A stretch of DNA of 50,832 nucleotides from Desulfosarcina sp. OttesenSCG-928-A07 (GTDB lineage Bacteria; Desulfobacterota; Desulfobacteria; Desulfobacterales; Desulfosarcinaceae): assembly GCA_030267325.1 (NCBI GenBank), contig JAJDJS010000019.1, forward strand, positions 1-50,832, in the 5' to 3' direction. Below are positions 15,260-25,904 of the stretch, piece after piece. The position numbers and the translations under genes were made by a program. Numbering within the stretch: the first letter of the stretch is position 1; each line of letters begins with the position of its first letter. A model generated the notes under the pieces. The model did no database searches. It was not told where the DNA came from and saw nothing but the letters and a program-made list of their open reading frames with translations.

Positions 15260-16417
15260 ATGCTTGAATTCGCCGTAAAAGGAAATAAATGGTACTGGGG
15301 ATGGGTGATCGTCCTTTTGGGTATCATCGGAGCCGGCTTTGGGATCTATCTGATGCAGCTCCAGTTCGGTCTCGGACTGACTGGCCTTAGCCGTGATGTG
15401 TCGTGGGGATTTTACATCGCCAACTTTACCTATCTGGTCGGTGTTGCCGCCGGGGGCGTCATGGTGGTCCTGCCCTATTATCTGCATAATTATAAAGCAT
15501 ATGGCAGAATCACAGTGCTGGGCGAGTTCCTCGCCATTGCCGCCATCATCATGTGCCTGCTGTTTATCGTGGTGGACTTGGGGCAGCCCATGCGGATGCT
15601 GAATGTGCTGCTTTACCCGTCACCCAACAGTATGCTGTTTTACGATGCCATTGTGCTGAACGGATACCTGTTTTTGAACCTGGTGATCGGTTGGAACGTA
15701 CTGGAAGCCGAGCGCAACGGGGTTCATTATCAGTCATGGCTCAAACCCCTCATCTATATCTCCATTCCATGGGCGGTCAGCATCCATACTGTGACCGCCT
15801 ATCTGTACTGCGGACTTCCGGGGCGTCATTACTGGCTGACCGCTGTTCTGGCCCCGCGCTTTCTGTCTTCCGCCTTTGCCGCAGGCCCGGCACTTTTGAT
15901 TCTGCTTTGTCTCTTTATCCGGCGGTTCACCCACTTTGATCCGGGCAGAGAGCAGATTCAGACCTTGGCAAAAACCGTGGCCTACGCCATCTGCATCAAT
16001 GTGTTCTTCTTTCTCTGTGAAGTGTTTGTGGCCTTCTACAGCAAGATTCCCGGCCACATGACCCATATCCAATACCTGTTCTCAGGCCTCCATGGCCACG
16101 GGGCCATGGTTCCCTGGATGTGGGCATCCATGATTCTGATGATAGCGGGCATTGTTTTAACAGTAACCCCGGCCACCCGTCGAAATGAGGCATCTCTGGC
16201 CATTGCCTGTATGGTGATTATTATGGGCACCTGGATTGACAAGGCCCTTGGTATGATTGCCGGCGGGTTTGTTCCGAACCCCATGCATGAATTCAACGAA
16301 TATGTCCCCAGTATGCCGGAAATGGGGATTTCCTTGGCTGTTTATGCGGTCGGCGCATTGGTCCTGACCCTTCTTTACAAAATGGCCGTAGGCGTCAAGG
16401 AAGAGGTCAAAGCCTAG
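15260..16417 (+). CDS. dsrP: DsrP, NrfD-like quinone-interacting membrane subunit
   Basis: This 385-residue polytopic membrane protein resembles NrfD/HybB, with about ten hydrophobic helices. Recognisable segments include WYWGWVIVLLGIIGAGFGIYL near the N-terminus, the glycine-rich VGVAAGGVMVVLPYYL and the conserved PWAVSIHTVTAYLYCGLPGR. It exchanges electrons with the menaquinone pool on the periplasmic side through DsrO. The GTG at 15254 lies inside the GAGGTGA ribosome-binding sequence, so the ATG at 15260 is taken as the start; it lies 7 bases after the dsrO stop. It is the last gene of the operon and is followed by a strong terminator. Confidence 0.95.
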   Translation: MLEFAVKGNKWYWGWVIVLLGIIGAGFGIYLMQLQFGLGLTGLSRDVSWGFYIANFTYLVGVAAGGVMVVLPYYLHNYKAYGRITVLGEFLAIAAIIMCLLFIVVDLGQPMRMLNVLLYPSPNSMLFYDAIVLNGYLFLNLVIGWNVLEAERNGVHYQSWLKPLIYISIPWAVSIHTVTAYLYCGLPGRHYWLTAVLAPRFLSSAFAAGPALLILLCLFIRRFTHFDPGREQIQTLAKTVAYAICINVFFFLCEVFVAFYSKIPGHMTHIQYLFSGLHGHGAMVPWMWASMILMIAGIVLTVTPATRRNEASLAIACMVIIMGTWIDKALGMIAGGFVPNPMHEFNEYVPSMPEMGISLAVYAVGALVLTLLYKMAVGVKEEVKA

Positions 16418-16445
16418 GTTTTTAACTTTCCTTTTTGAAACACCA

Positions 16446-16481
16446 AAATGGCGGAGAGAGTTTTTCTTTTCTCCGCCATTT
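16446..16481 (+). terminator. terminator of dsrMKJOP
   Basis: A perfect 12-bp stem (AAATGGCGGAGA with TCTCCGCCATTT) has a T-rich 12-base loop and lies 28 bases after the dsrP stop. It is followed by CTGTTTTC. The stem also reads as a hairpin on the other strand. It marks the operon end clearly. Confidence 0.8.
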
Positions 16482-16689
16482 CTGTTTTCAGGGTTGGAGC
16501 AGGGTGGAGTGAATCCGAAAGGCCGAGATTTGCTATCCCACGAAGGGTATACAATTCGTTCATTTGGATGATGCGGCTTGCGAAGTTCCACCCTAGGAAA
16601 TTCACTTATTTTTACCGGTAGTTCCGGATGGGATAAACAAGGACGTGAATTCAGGGAGTGAAACGCCAAGCTTATAAGGGTGGGGCCTG

Positions 16690-16745
16690 AAAAAAACCGT
16701 CACGCCCGCCCGGAGCTGCCGGACGAACGTGACGGGAAAACAACG
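16690..16745 (-). terminator. Rho-independent terminator of gcdA
   Basis: On the minus strand CCGTCACG (16745-16738) pairs with CGTGACGG (16704-16697), with an inner GC-rich stem, and is followed by a run of seven T residues. It lies about 20 bases after the gcdA stop. From 16482 to 16689, between the two terminators, I see no gene or further structure. Confidence 0.8.
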
Positions 16746-16765
16746 CTTCGGAAAGGGTGTAAAAT

Positions 16766-18499
16766 CTATCCTTTGATAATACGTGGCAGAATCATCTGGT
16801 GCTGGGGACAGATGGAACGCGGATTCTGGTAGGCCGCGCCGGCAAATGCCCGCAGGTAATTGCGGAGGTGGTGCAGACTGACGACTTCGTCCACCATGCC
16901 TTTTTTGGCACAGTACACGGGACGGGAATTGTCATAATACTGCTGGGCCATTTCGTTCATTTTGTCCACAACGGGCTGGAGATCCCGGCCCGCGGCCTTT
17001 TCTTTGACCAGGCGGCGCGAATAAGAAGCGGCAGCCGCGGTTTCGCCGTGCATGACGTAAATTTCCGTGGTGGCCACGCCCAGGGTAAAGGCATTCTGGC
17101 GGTTGGCGGTGGGGCCGCCCATGACGTAATGGGCAGCAGCGGTTCCCTTTCGCAGTACGATGAGCATCTGGGGCACATCCGTCTGCTGAATGGAATAGAT
17201 CAGGCTTTGGCCCAGACCGAGCAATTCAGCTTTTTCGGCAATATCGCCCACATCAATACCACTGGTGTCCTGGAACCAGATGACCGGAATCCGGTCGCGG
17301 CCGCAGAAGGTTACAAATTCGCTCATCTTGATGAGGCCCTGGCGGTACAGTTTTCCGCCGATGCCGGGATAGTTGGCATATTCCGGATAATCGGGTTTCA
17401 GAAAGCCCTGGCGGTTTCCAATGACACCCACCAGATACCCATCCACCTTGACCAGCCCCGTATAAATTTCCGGCCCCTTGTCCGGATGAAACTCCATGTG
17501 CTCGCTGCCGTCCACCAGACGGGCCAGAATATCGTCAAAACTGTAAGCCCGTTTCTGGTTAAAGGGCAGCAGATGATACAGATCCTTGTCTGAAAACGCC
17601 GGAGCCTTAGGCTCCGCCACCCGAAAGAACCGGGGCGCATAGGCAGGAATTTCTTTCATATACTCTTTGATGCCGTCCAGAACGCCTTCTTCGGTATCGT
17701 ATACATAACGGAAAAATCCAGTGGCGTCGTGGTGAATGGAAACCGATCCCGGCGGTTTTTCCTTGAACTGTTTGGCCGCAGAGATCAGCTGCTCGGCGCC
17801 TTCCACGTCAAAACAGCCCTTGGGCGACATGCCGCTCAGAATTCCGCCGCCGCCCACGGCAATATTGCAGTCTTTATGGGCAAACAAAATAGTCGGGCTG
17901 ATGCCCTGGTATCCACCGCCAGCCGGGTTGGTGCCATAAATCCCAGCCAGTACAGGAATGCCCATCTGGTTGAGTTCCGCATGGCGGTAAAAGGGCGTTC
18001 CGCTGCCCCGGCGGTTGGCATAAAATTTTTCCTGTTCCGGCAGCTTGACGCCGGAGCAGTTCACGATCCACACCAAGGGCACATTGAGACGTTTGGAAAG
18101 GTTGGTGACCCGGAGGATATTTTCGCTTTGCCCGGCAATCCAGGCGCCGGCCATGGTTTTGTTGTCAAATCCAATGATGACCGCCCACCTGCCGGAGATT
18201 TTACCGAGACCGTCAAACACGTTGGTGTGACCTTCTACCGTGTCTTCGGGATTGTAAAGGGTGTGCAGCGGACACCACGATCCCGGATCAATCAGATAAT
18301 GCAGCCGTTGCCAGATGGTGAGCTGGCCACGGGCGTTCATCTGTTCTTCGGAAAAACCGGCATTTTTCACTCTCTGAACTTCGGCATCCACTTCTTTTTC
18401 AACCGCCAGAATCTGGGCGGCATTCTCACTGCTTTCCTGTTTGGCGGAACTGGTCAGGGGCTTTCCAAATGTGGGCATTTTCTCAAAGTAAGGTCTCAT
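16766..18499 (-). CDS. gcdA: glutaconyl-CoA decarboxylase alpha (carboxyltransferase) subunit
   Basis: This 577-residue carboxyltransferase closely follows the GcdA pattern along its whole length. Conserved blocks are GSWCPLHTLYNPE, CSGVKLPEQEKFY, YGTNPAGGGYQGISPT, FQDTSGIDVGD and the C-terminal YQNPRSICPQHQMILPR. GcdA moves the carboxyl group from glutaconyl-CoA to a biotin carrier, the first half of a Na+-pumping decarboxylation that gives crotonyl-CoA. The beta, gamma and delta (biotin carrier, membrane) subunits are not adjacent. In sulfate reducers that degrade aromatics or dicarboxylates this enzyme can act in glutaryl-CoA breakdown. The gene has its own promoter and terminator, so it is expressed alone. 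Confidence 0.9.
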   Translation of the reverse strand: MRPYFEKMPTFGKPLTSSAKQESSENAAQILAVEKEVDAEVQRVKNAGFSEEQMNARGQLTIWQRLHYLIDPGSWCPLHTLYNPEDTVEGHTNVFDGLGKISGRWAVIIGFDNKTMAGAWIAGQSENILRVTNLSKRLNVPLVWIVNCSGVKLPEQEKFYANRRGSGTPFYRHAELNQMGIPVLAGIYGTNPAGGGYQGISPTILFAHKDCNIAVGGGGILSGMSPKGCFDVEGAEQLISAAKQFKEKPPGSVSIHHDATGFFRYVYDTEEGVLDGIKEYMKEIPAYAPRFFRVAEPKAPAFSDKDLYHLLPFNQKRAYSFDDILARLVDGSEHMEFHPDKGPEIYTGLVKVDGYLVGVIGNRQGFLKPDYPEYANYPGIGGKLYRQGLIKMSEFVTFCGRDRIPVIWFQDTSGIDVGDIAEKAELLGLGQSLIYSIQQTDVPQMLIVLRKGTAAAHYVMGGPTANRQNAFTLGVATTEIYVMHGETAAAASYSRRLVKEKAAGRDLQPVVDKMNEMAQQYYDNSRPVYCAKKGMVDEVVSLHHLRNYLRAFAGAAYQNPRSICPQHQMILPRIIKG

Positions 18500-18561
18500 G
18501 GCGTTTTCCTCGATGCAGATGTGTGATGTGCGGGGGTTTTTGTTCTTAAGCCGATAGCTAC

Positions 18562-18590
18562 AATGTAAAAATCCGTTTATTTTTAGTCAA
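18562..18590 (-). promoter_or_regulatory. promoter of gcdA
   Basis: On the minus strand TTGACT (18590-18585) and TACATT (18567-18562) are separated by exactly 17 bases. The start codon lies about 60 bases downstream. Confidence 0.6.
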
Positions 18591-19080
18591 TACGCCAATG
18601 ACTGTCAATTCTTTTTCCGGTTTTATCTGAGAACGACCCTATCTAATTTTCAACCGTTTGAATTTGTTTAATATCTTCCAAACCTTCAGCAGAATACCGG
18701 GAAGAAATTAACCCGTAATGAGCTATTATATTGAATTTAAATATATTTTCACTGGGGTTAATAGATTCGATAGTAAATATGATATAATTAAAAAAAATTA
18801 CTCACTTTTTACAAAACTCTTTATTCTGCCTTGAGCGGTGAGATATTTTCCTTGCCGCTGCACCGGAGGCTTGCTATTTTTGGCAGGATTTTTCAAATTC
18901 ACACATAATAGCGCGTTTGAACGCTAATGTTTTTCTCTCTATGGGGTTTGTCGATGGTGTCGTTTTGCGTTCGTCACACATTGAAATGCATTGGCAGGAA
19001 TTAAACAGCCTGCTTTTATAATAAAATTCAAATTGCCAGATCTCTTCAGGGGACGCTTTCCAAAACCGGCAGGAGTCAAA
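18591..19080. other. AT-rich intergenic region with repeat remnants
   Basis: No convincing gene is seen in these 490 bases. The part from about 18640 to 18820 is strongly AT-rich. A stretch at 18629-18680 (GACCCTATCTAA, then CCGTTTGAATTTG and TTTAATAT) resembles scrambled or decayed pieces of MITE family 1. A better match, to family 2, starts at 18909. The Shine-Dalgarno GCAGGAG of the next gene lies near 19069. Confidence 0.5.
18909..18948. repeat. partial MITE-like repeat, family 2
   Basis: The sequence begins TAGCGCGTTTGAACG, and its 18929-18947 portion is an exact 19-base reverse complement of 24359-24377 within the other family 2 copy. The expected second inverted end (AACGCGCTA-like) is not found downstream, so this copy is truncated or decayed, and its right limit is arbitrary. 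Confidence 0.55.
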
Positions 19081-19467
19081 ATGAGTGCAGAAAAACAACT
19101 TGTTTTTGTTAAATCAAAGGTATGGCTGGTGGACAAGGAAGGCCGTGTGATTTTCGGACTGGGCCGGATGCGGATTCTGAAGGCCATTAAAGCCCACGGC
19201 TCCCTCAATTCGGCGGCAAAAGCCCTTAAAATGAGCTATCGGGCGGCCTGGGGAAAAATCAAGGTAACCGAAGAAGCCATCGGGAAACCGCTTCTGATCA
19301 AAAATCATGGCGGCAGCGCGGGCGGTGGATCAACCTTGACACCCTACGCCTATATGCTGATGGATCGGTTTACCACACTTTCCCGCATGGTGGACGAGCG
19401 GGCGGATGAGCTTTTCAACTCCGATTTTCTCGATCCTGAAAATCCCTCTGATCCAGATAAAAAATGA
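19081..19467 (+). CDS. ModE-type winged-helix regulator without effector domain
   Basis: This 128-residue protein matches the N-terminal LysR-like winged helix of ModE, the molybdate-responsive repressor. The helix-turn-helix region is ILKAIKAHGSLNSAAKALKMSYRAAWGKI (about residues 31-59), followed by the wing with GGSAGGGSTLTPYA. The molybdate-binding MOP domains of full ModE are absent, as in many short ModE-like proteins, so the ligand, if any, is unknown. The ATG at 19081 has AGGAG 6 bases upstream and gives the usual N-terminus. The stop codon overlaps an upstream in-frame ATG of panE (ATGA), so the two genes are probably co-transcribed. Confidence 0.82.
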   Translation: MSAEKQLVFVKSKVWLVDKEGRVIFGLGRMRILKAIKAHGSLNSAAKALKMSYRAAWGKIKVTEEAIGKPLLIKNHGGSAGGGSTLTPYAYMLMDRFTTLSRMVDERADELFNSDFLDPENPSDPDKK

Positions 19468-19487
19468 CCCATGCCCAGAGGAATATC

Positions 19488-20408
19488 ATGAAAATCGGAA
19501 TGATCGGTGCCGGTGCCATGGGCAGTCTGGTGAGCGCATTACTTGCTGAGTCCGGAAAATCTGTCATTTTGCTGGGACGCCGCCAGGATCATGTGGATGC
19601 TGTCAATGCCAAGGGCCTGATGATTGAAGATCAACAAGGCCGAAAGCGGCGTGTGCGGGTAACGGCAACTACCGATCCGGAATCCGTCAGGCCCGTGGAT
19701 CTGGCCATTGTGTTTGTAAAATCCCCCCAGACCCGGGCTGCAGCTGAAATCGCCGCCCGGCTCACGGCAGGTGTGGGACAGGTGCTGACCCTTCAGAACG
19801 GCATGGGCAATGCGGATCAGATCGCTTCCCTTATTGAACCCATGCGCATCATCGCCGGAACCACGGCCCATGGCGCCACTTTTTTGGGTCCGGGTCACAT
19901 TCGCCATGCCGGCGCCGGCGAAACCGTTATCGGCGCCTGGGCTTCATCCGCCTCAGAGCCCAGCCATATAACCCAGGTGGCCCAGTGTCTGCGCCATGCG
20001 GGTATGGCGACCCGTGTAGTGACGGATGTGCAGGCTGTATTGTGGGAAAAGCTGTTTGTTAATGTGGGCATCAATGCTATTTCCGCCCTTTCCGGAATTA
20101 CCAATGGTCAGCTTCTGGATCTTCCGGAAACCCGACACCTGGCACGGGCTGCAGTGGAAGAAGCCGTTACCGTGGCCAGATCGTGCAAAATTCCGGTGGA
20201 TGGGGATCCGGTGGAAAAAATGTTCCGCATTGCTGCTGCCACTGCTTCCAACCGGTGTTCCATGGGCCAGGATGTGGACCGCCGACGGATCACGGAAGTC
20301 AGCGCCATCAACGGATTTGTGGTGAATCTGGCGGATCGGATGGGTATCTCTGTTCCCGTCAACCGGACGCTCACCACCTTAGTGGAAACCCTTCAGGCCC
20401 ATTTTTAA
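19488..20408 (+). CDS. panE: 2-dehydropantoate 2-reductase (ketopantoate reductase family)
   Basis: This 306-residue protein has the ApbA/PanE layout. The N-terminal NADP-binding motif is GMIGAGAMGSLVSALLAESG, and the conserved FVKSPQT, LQNGMGN and GTTAHGA segments follow. The catalytic Lys lies in VLWEKLFVNVGINAISAL. The enzyme reduces ketopantoate to pantoate for pantothenate/CoA synthesis, but the family also includes paralogues with other 2-oxoacid substrates. The ATG at 19488 with AGAGGA upstream is preferred over the one at 19464. It lies 20 bases after the ModE-like gene and probably shares its transcript. Confidence 0.85.
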   Translation: MKIGMIGAGAMGSLVSALLAESGKSVILLGRRQDHVDAVNAKGLMIEDQQGRKRRVRVTATTDPESVRPVDLAIVFVKSPQTRAAAEIAARLTAGVGQVLTLQNGMGNADQIASLIEPMRIIAGTTAHGATFLGPGHIRHAGAGETVIGAWASSASEPSHITQVAQCLRHAGMATRVVTDVQAVLWEKLFVNVGINAISALSGITNGQLLDLPETRHLARAAVEEAVTVARSCKIPVDGDPVEKMFRIAAATASNRCSMGQDVDRRRITEVSAINGFVVNLADRMGISVPVNRTLTTLVETLQAHF

Positions 20409-20493
20409 TGCCAGGGTTAATATATCAAGGCCGATCTGACGTCACCTTTCGGTTTTACAGCGGGTGTCGCCGGGATCAGCTTGGGTCGAATTG

Positions 20494-22296
<1,803 letters not shown>

Positions 22297-22330
22297 TTAG
22301 CAGAGGCCGGATCCTGGCGTGAGTTTTGTG

Positions 22331-23716
<1,386 letters not shown>

Positions 23717-23880
23717 TTAATAAGTTATAAAAAGAATGATGCGTTTTTGACCAAGGGTTTCACCTTGACAATTTAAGACCAGATGTTACTCTCCTTGCCT
23801 GTTGATGTCAAGAATCGCTCAACGATCCTGTTTTGAAATATCCTTTCAAAACCGTCATCCGGCAAGGGGCAGGCCATTTC

Positions 23881-24297
23881 ATGACAAAACCCAACGATCT
23901 CTATACCATGGCTCATGTTTTTGTCTCGGCGGTCCGGATATTGGAGTATCGGGACGGGGTTCCGCCATCCCTGGCAGCGGTCTGCCGTTTGCTGGATTAT
24001 TCAAGTGAAAAAGGCGGCTATCTGCTGGCCAGACTCCTGGATTTGGGTATTCTTACGCTTTTGAAAAGCGGTTTCAATGATCGCATCGGGGTGGCCGACC
24101 ACCTGGCCATTGAAAACTTGCCGCGGGATACGGAAGAGACCCGGCTTTCCCGGGAGCTGAAAAAATTCAAGGCAGAAAAACAGGTGATGGAAGACAAGGT
24201 GGCCGCCATCAAGGCACAGCAGGACCAGAAAAAACAGGACCGGTTTGCCGAGATTGAAAAAAAGCTGAAACAAAAAATCGAACAAAACAAAAGCTAG
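23881..24297 (+). CDS. small helical protein with C-terminal coiled coil, unknown function
   Basis: This 138-residue protein was not assigned to a known family. Residues 1-75 look like a small helical, perhaps winged-helix, domain (AHVFVSAVRILEYRDG, LAAVCRLLDYSSEKGGYLLARLLDLGIL). Residues from about 85 to the end form a charged coiled coil rich in Lys, Glu and Gln. An upstream TTG at 23833 without ribosome-binding support is rejected in favour of the ATG at 23881, which has AAGGGG about 12 bases upstream. A possible -35 TTGACA lies at 23765. The stop codon TAG (24295-24297) coincides with the left end of a family 2 MITE-like repeat. Confidence 0.65.
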   Translation: MTKPNDLYTMAHVFVSAVRILEYRDGVPPSLAAVCRLLDYSSEKGGYLLARLLDLGILTLLKSGFNDRIGVADHLAIENLPRDTEETRLSRELKKFKAEKQVMEDKVAAIKAQQDQKKQDRFAEIEKKLKQKIEQNKS

Positions 24298-24397
24298 CGC
24301 GTTTTACAATTGAACGTTCTCATTGTTTTTTCAGGAATTATTTCCCTTTATGGCGTACACCCCATAGAGAGAAAAACTCAATGTTAATAACGCTCTA
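24295..24397. repeat. MITE-like repeat, family 2
   Basis: This 103-bp element starts TAGCGCGTT and ends AACGCTCTA, which are inverted repeats with one mismatch and TA at both ends. Weaker inverted similarity continues inward (CATTGTTTTTTC against GAAAAACTCAATG). The 19-base segment at 24359-24377 is found inverted at 18929-18947. The left TA is in the stop codon of the preceding gene, and the right TA is shared with MITE family 1 copy C, so one element inserted into the edge of the other. Confidence 0.7.
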
Positions 24398-24513
24398 GAT
24401 AGTGTCGTCTCGATTTTGTAACAGTTTGAAATAATTGAGTATTAGAAAAATTACAGAATCTTATTGGATGCGATAAAGTCAAATCGCTATATTTCCTAAG
24501 GGGACACTATCTA
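24396..24513. repeat. MITE-like repeat, family 1, copy C
   Basis: This 118-bp element begins TAGATAGTGTCGTC and ends GGGGACACTATCTA; the outer 11 bases are perfect inverted repeats. It is colinear with copy B read in reverse. It abuts the family 2 element through a shared TA and ends 54 bases before the DUF1844 gene. The 24298-24566 interval holds these two repeats and no other visible feature. Confidence 0.85.
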
Positions 24514-24566
24514 AAGCACCCTGAAAGCCGGTGCGCCTTTTACCAGAAACTTCAAGGTAGTTTGCC

Positions 24567-24854
24567 ATGACCGACGCCAAAACAGCTCAAGACGCTCCAC
24601 CCACGACACTTCCGGCCATCAATTTTGCAACTTTTGTCTTTTCGTTGAACACCTCGGCCTTGGTTCAACTGGGCATTATGGAAGACCCGATTTCCGGACA
24701 AAAGGCCAGAAATCTGCCCCTGGCCAAACAGACCATTGATGTAATTTCCATGCTGGAAGAAAAAACACGCGGCAATCTGGATCCGGACGAAGCCCTGATG
24801 ATCCGGAACATTCTTTACGACCTGCGGATTCTTTATGTGAAGGAACTGGGGTAG
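24567..24854 (+). CDS. DUF1844 family protein
   Basis: This 95-residue protein belongs to DUF1844, a short cytosolic family widespread in Deltaproteobacteria. The conserved core is INFATFVFSLNTSALVQLG (residues about 19-37) and NLPLAKQTIDVISMLEEKTRGNL (about 49-71). The C-terminal helix ends with DLRILYVKEL. No function is known. AAGGTAG precedes the ATG. It is followed without any spacing by ispE, and this pairing suggests a shared transcript. The length is normal. Confidence 0.88.
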   Translation: MTDAKTAQDAPPTTLPAINFATFVFSLNTSALVQLGIMEDPISGQKARNLPLAKQTIDVISMLEEKTRGNLDPDEALMIRNILYDLRILYVKELG

Positions 24855-25751
24855 GTGCCGGAGCCGCCATCCCAAACCGCTACCCTCACACTTCATTCAC
24901 CAGCAAAAGTGAACCTGTCTCTCAGCGTCCTCCGGCGGCGGCCTGATGGATACCATGACCTGTGTTCGCTCATGTGTCCGGTGGCCCTTTACGACACCCT
25001 TGTCCTGACATTTGACAAGAAGCCCGGCATCCGGATTTTTTGTGACCACCCCGAGGTTCCGGAAACCGCCGATAATCTGGCAGCGCGGGCCGCAGCTCTT
25101 TTTTTCGATACTGTATTTTCCGAAAACCGTCCGGAACACGGCAGACTTTGTATCCGAATGGACAAGCAAATTCCCGTGGGTGCAGGTCTGGGTGGCGGCA
25201 GCAGCAATGCCGCCGCCATATTAACCGGGCTGAACCGGTATTATGGCTACCCCTTGTCCATCCCTTCCTTGATGGACCTCGGGAAACAGATCGGCGCGGA
25301 TGTTTCGTTTTTCATCCTAGGCCAGCCCGCCTGGGTGACCGGGATCGGCGATCGGGTCAACCCCGTGCCCGGACTGCCCCGCAAAACCCTTGTGATTGTC
25401 TGGCCTGGAGTCGCTGTATCCACCGCCTGGGTTTACAAAAATCTGAAAATACGATTGACAAAGGATGAAAAAAAACTTAATGAATTCGACCTTAACAAGC
25501 CCATTTTCAGACTTGATACACATCTGTTCAACGATCTGGAATCGGTCACGGAAGCCGCATTTCCCGTCATTGGAACGATAAAGCGGCTCCTTTTGGAAAA
25601 CAGCGCCGCAGGGGCATTGATGTCCGGCAGCGGATCAGCCGTATTTGGGATATTTTCCGATTCTGACACAGCGTGGTCAGCACACTGGAAACTGCGCCAT
25701 CACCCGGAAAATCAAAACTGGATCCTTTATGTAGCGGATTTGCTGGTTTAA
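24855..25751 (+). CDS. ispE: 4-diphosphocytidyl-2-C-methyl-D-erythritol kinase
   Basis: This 298-residue GHMP kinase catalyses the ATP-dependent step that phosphorylates CDP-methylerythritol in the non-mevalonate isoprenoid pathway. The N-terminal SPAKVNLSLSVLRRRPDGYHDL carries the catalytic Lys region, and the GHMP ATP loop is PVGAGLGGGSSNAA (about residues 105-118). The C-terminal ALMSGSGSAVFGIF motif is also present. The start is a GTG immediately after the DUF1844 stop codon, implying translational coupling. A tRNA-Gln gene follows within 50 bases. Confidence 0.95.
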   Translation: MPEPPSQTATLTLHSPAKVNLSLSVLRRRPDGYHDLCSLMCPVALYDTLVLTFDKKPGIRIFCDHPEVPETADNLAARAAALFFDTVFSENRPEHGRLCIRMDKQIPVGAGLGGGSSNAAAILTGLNRYYGYPLSIPSLMDLGKQIGADVSFFILGQPAWVTGIGDRVNPVPGLPRKTLVIVWPGVAVSTAWVYKNLKIRLTKDEKKLNEFDLNKPIFRLDTHLFNDLESVTEAAFPVIGTIKRLLLENSAAGALMSGSGSAVFGIFSDSDTAWSAHWKLRHHPENQNWILYVADLLV

Positions 25752-25799
25752 CCGCTAGTGTGGTATTTTCTTGCAGAAGGCCTTGGCCTTTGTTTTTAT

Positions 25800-25874
25800 T
25801 GGGGCGTCGTCAAGCGGAAAGACACAGGATTTTGGTTCCTGCATCCGGAGGTTCGAATCCTCCCGCCCCAGCCA
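25800..25874 (+). tRNA. tRNA-Gln (anticodon TTG)
   Basis: The 75-base sequence folds as a complete tRNA. The acceptor stem TGGGGCG pairs with CGCCCCA. The anticodon stem CAGGA/TCCTG encloses the loop TTTTGGT with anticodon TTG. The T-arm GGAGGTTCGAATCCTCC has a perfect stem. CCA is encoded after the discriminator G. It lies between ispE and prs on the same strand, probably within one transcript. Confidence 0.97.
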
Positions 25875-25904
25875 TTACCATCCAACAGGAGTCAGGGTCG
25901 GAAC

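Noticed and set aside
18629..18680. A fourth family 1 MITE
   Set aside because: Only rearranged fragments (CCCTATCTAA, CCGTTTGAATTTG) match; no paired termini could be found, so it is mentioned only as a possible decayed piece.
25758..25904. N-terminal extension of prs by 49 codons
   Set aside because: It would be translated across the tRNA-Gln gene and is absent from the family pattern.
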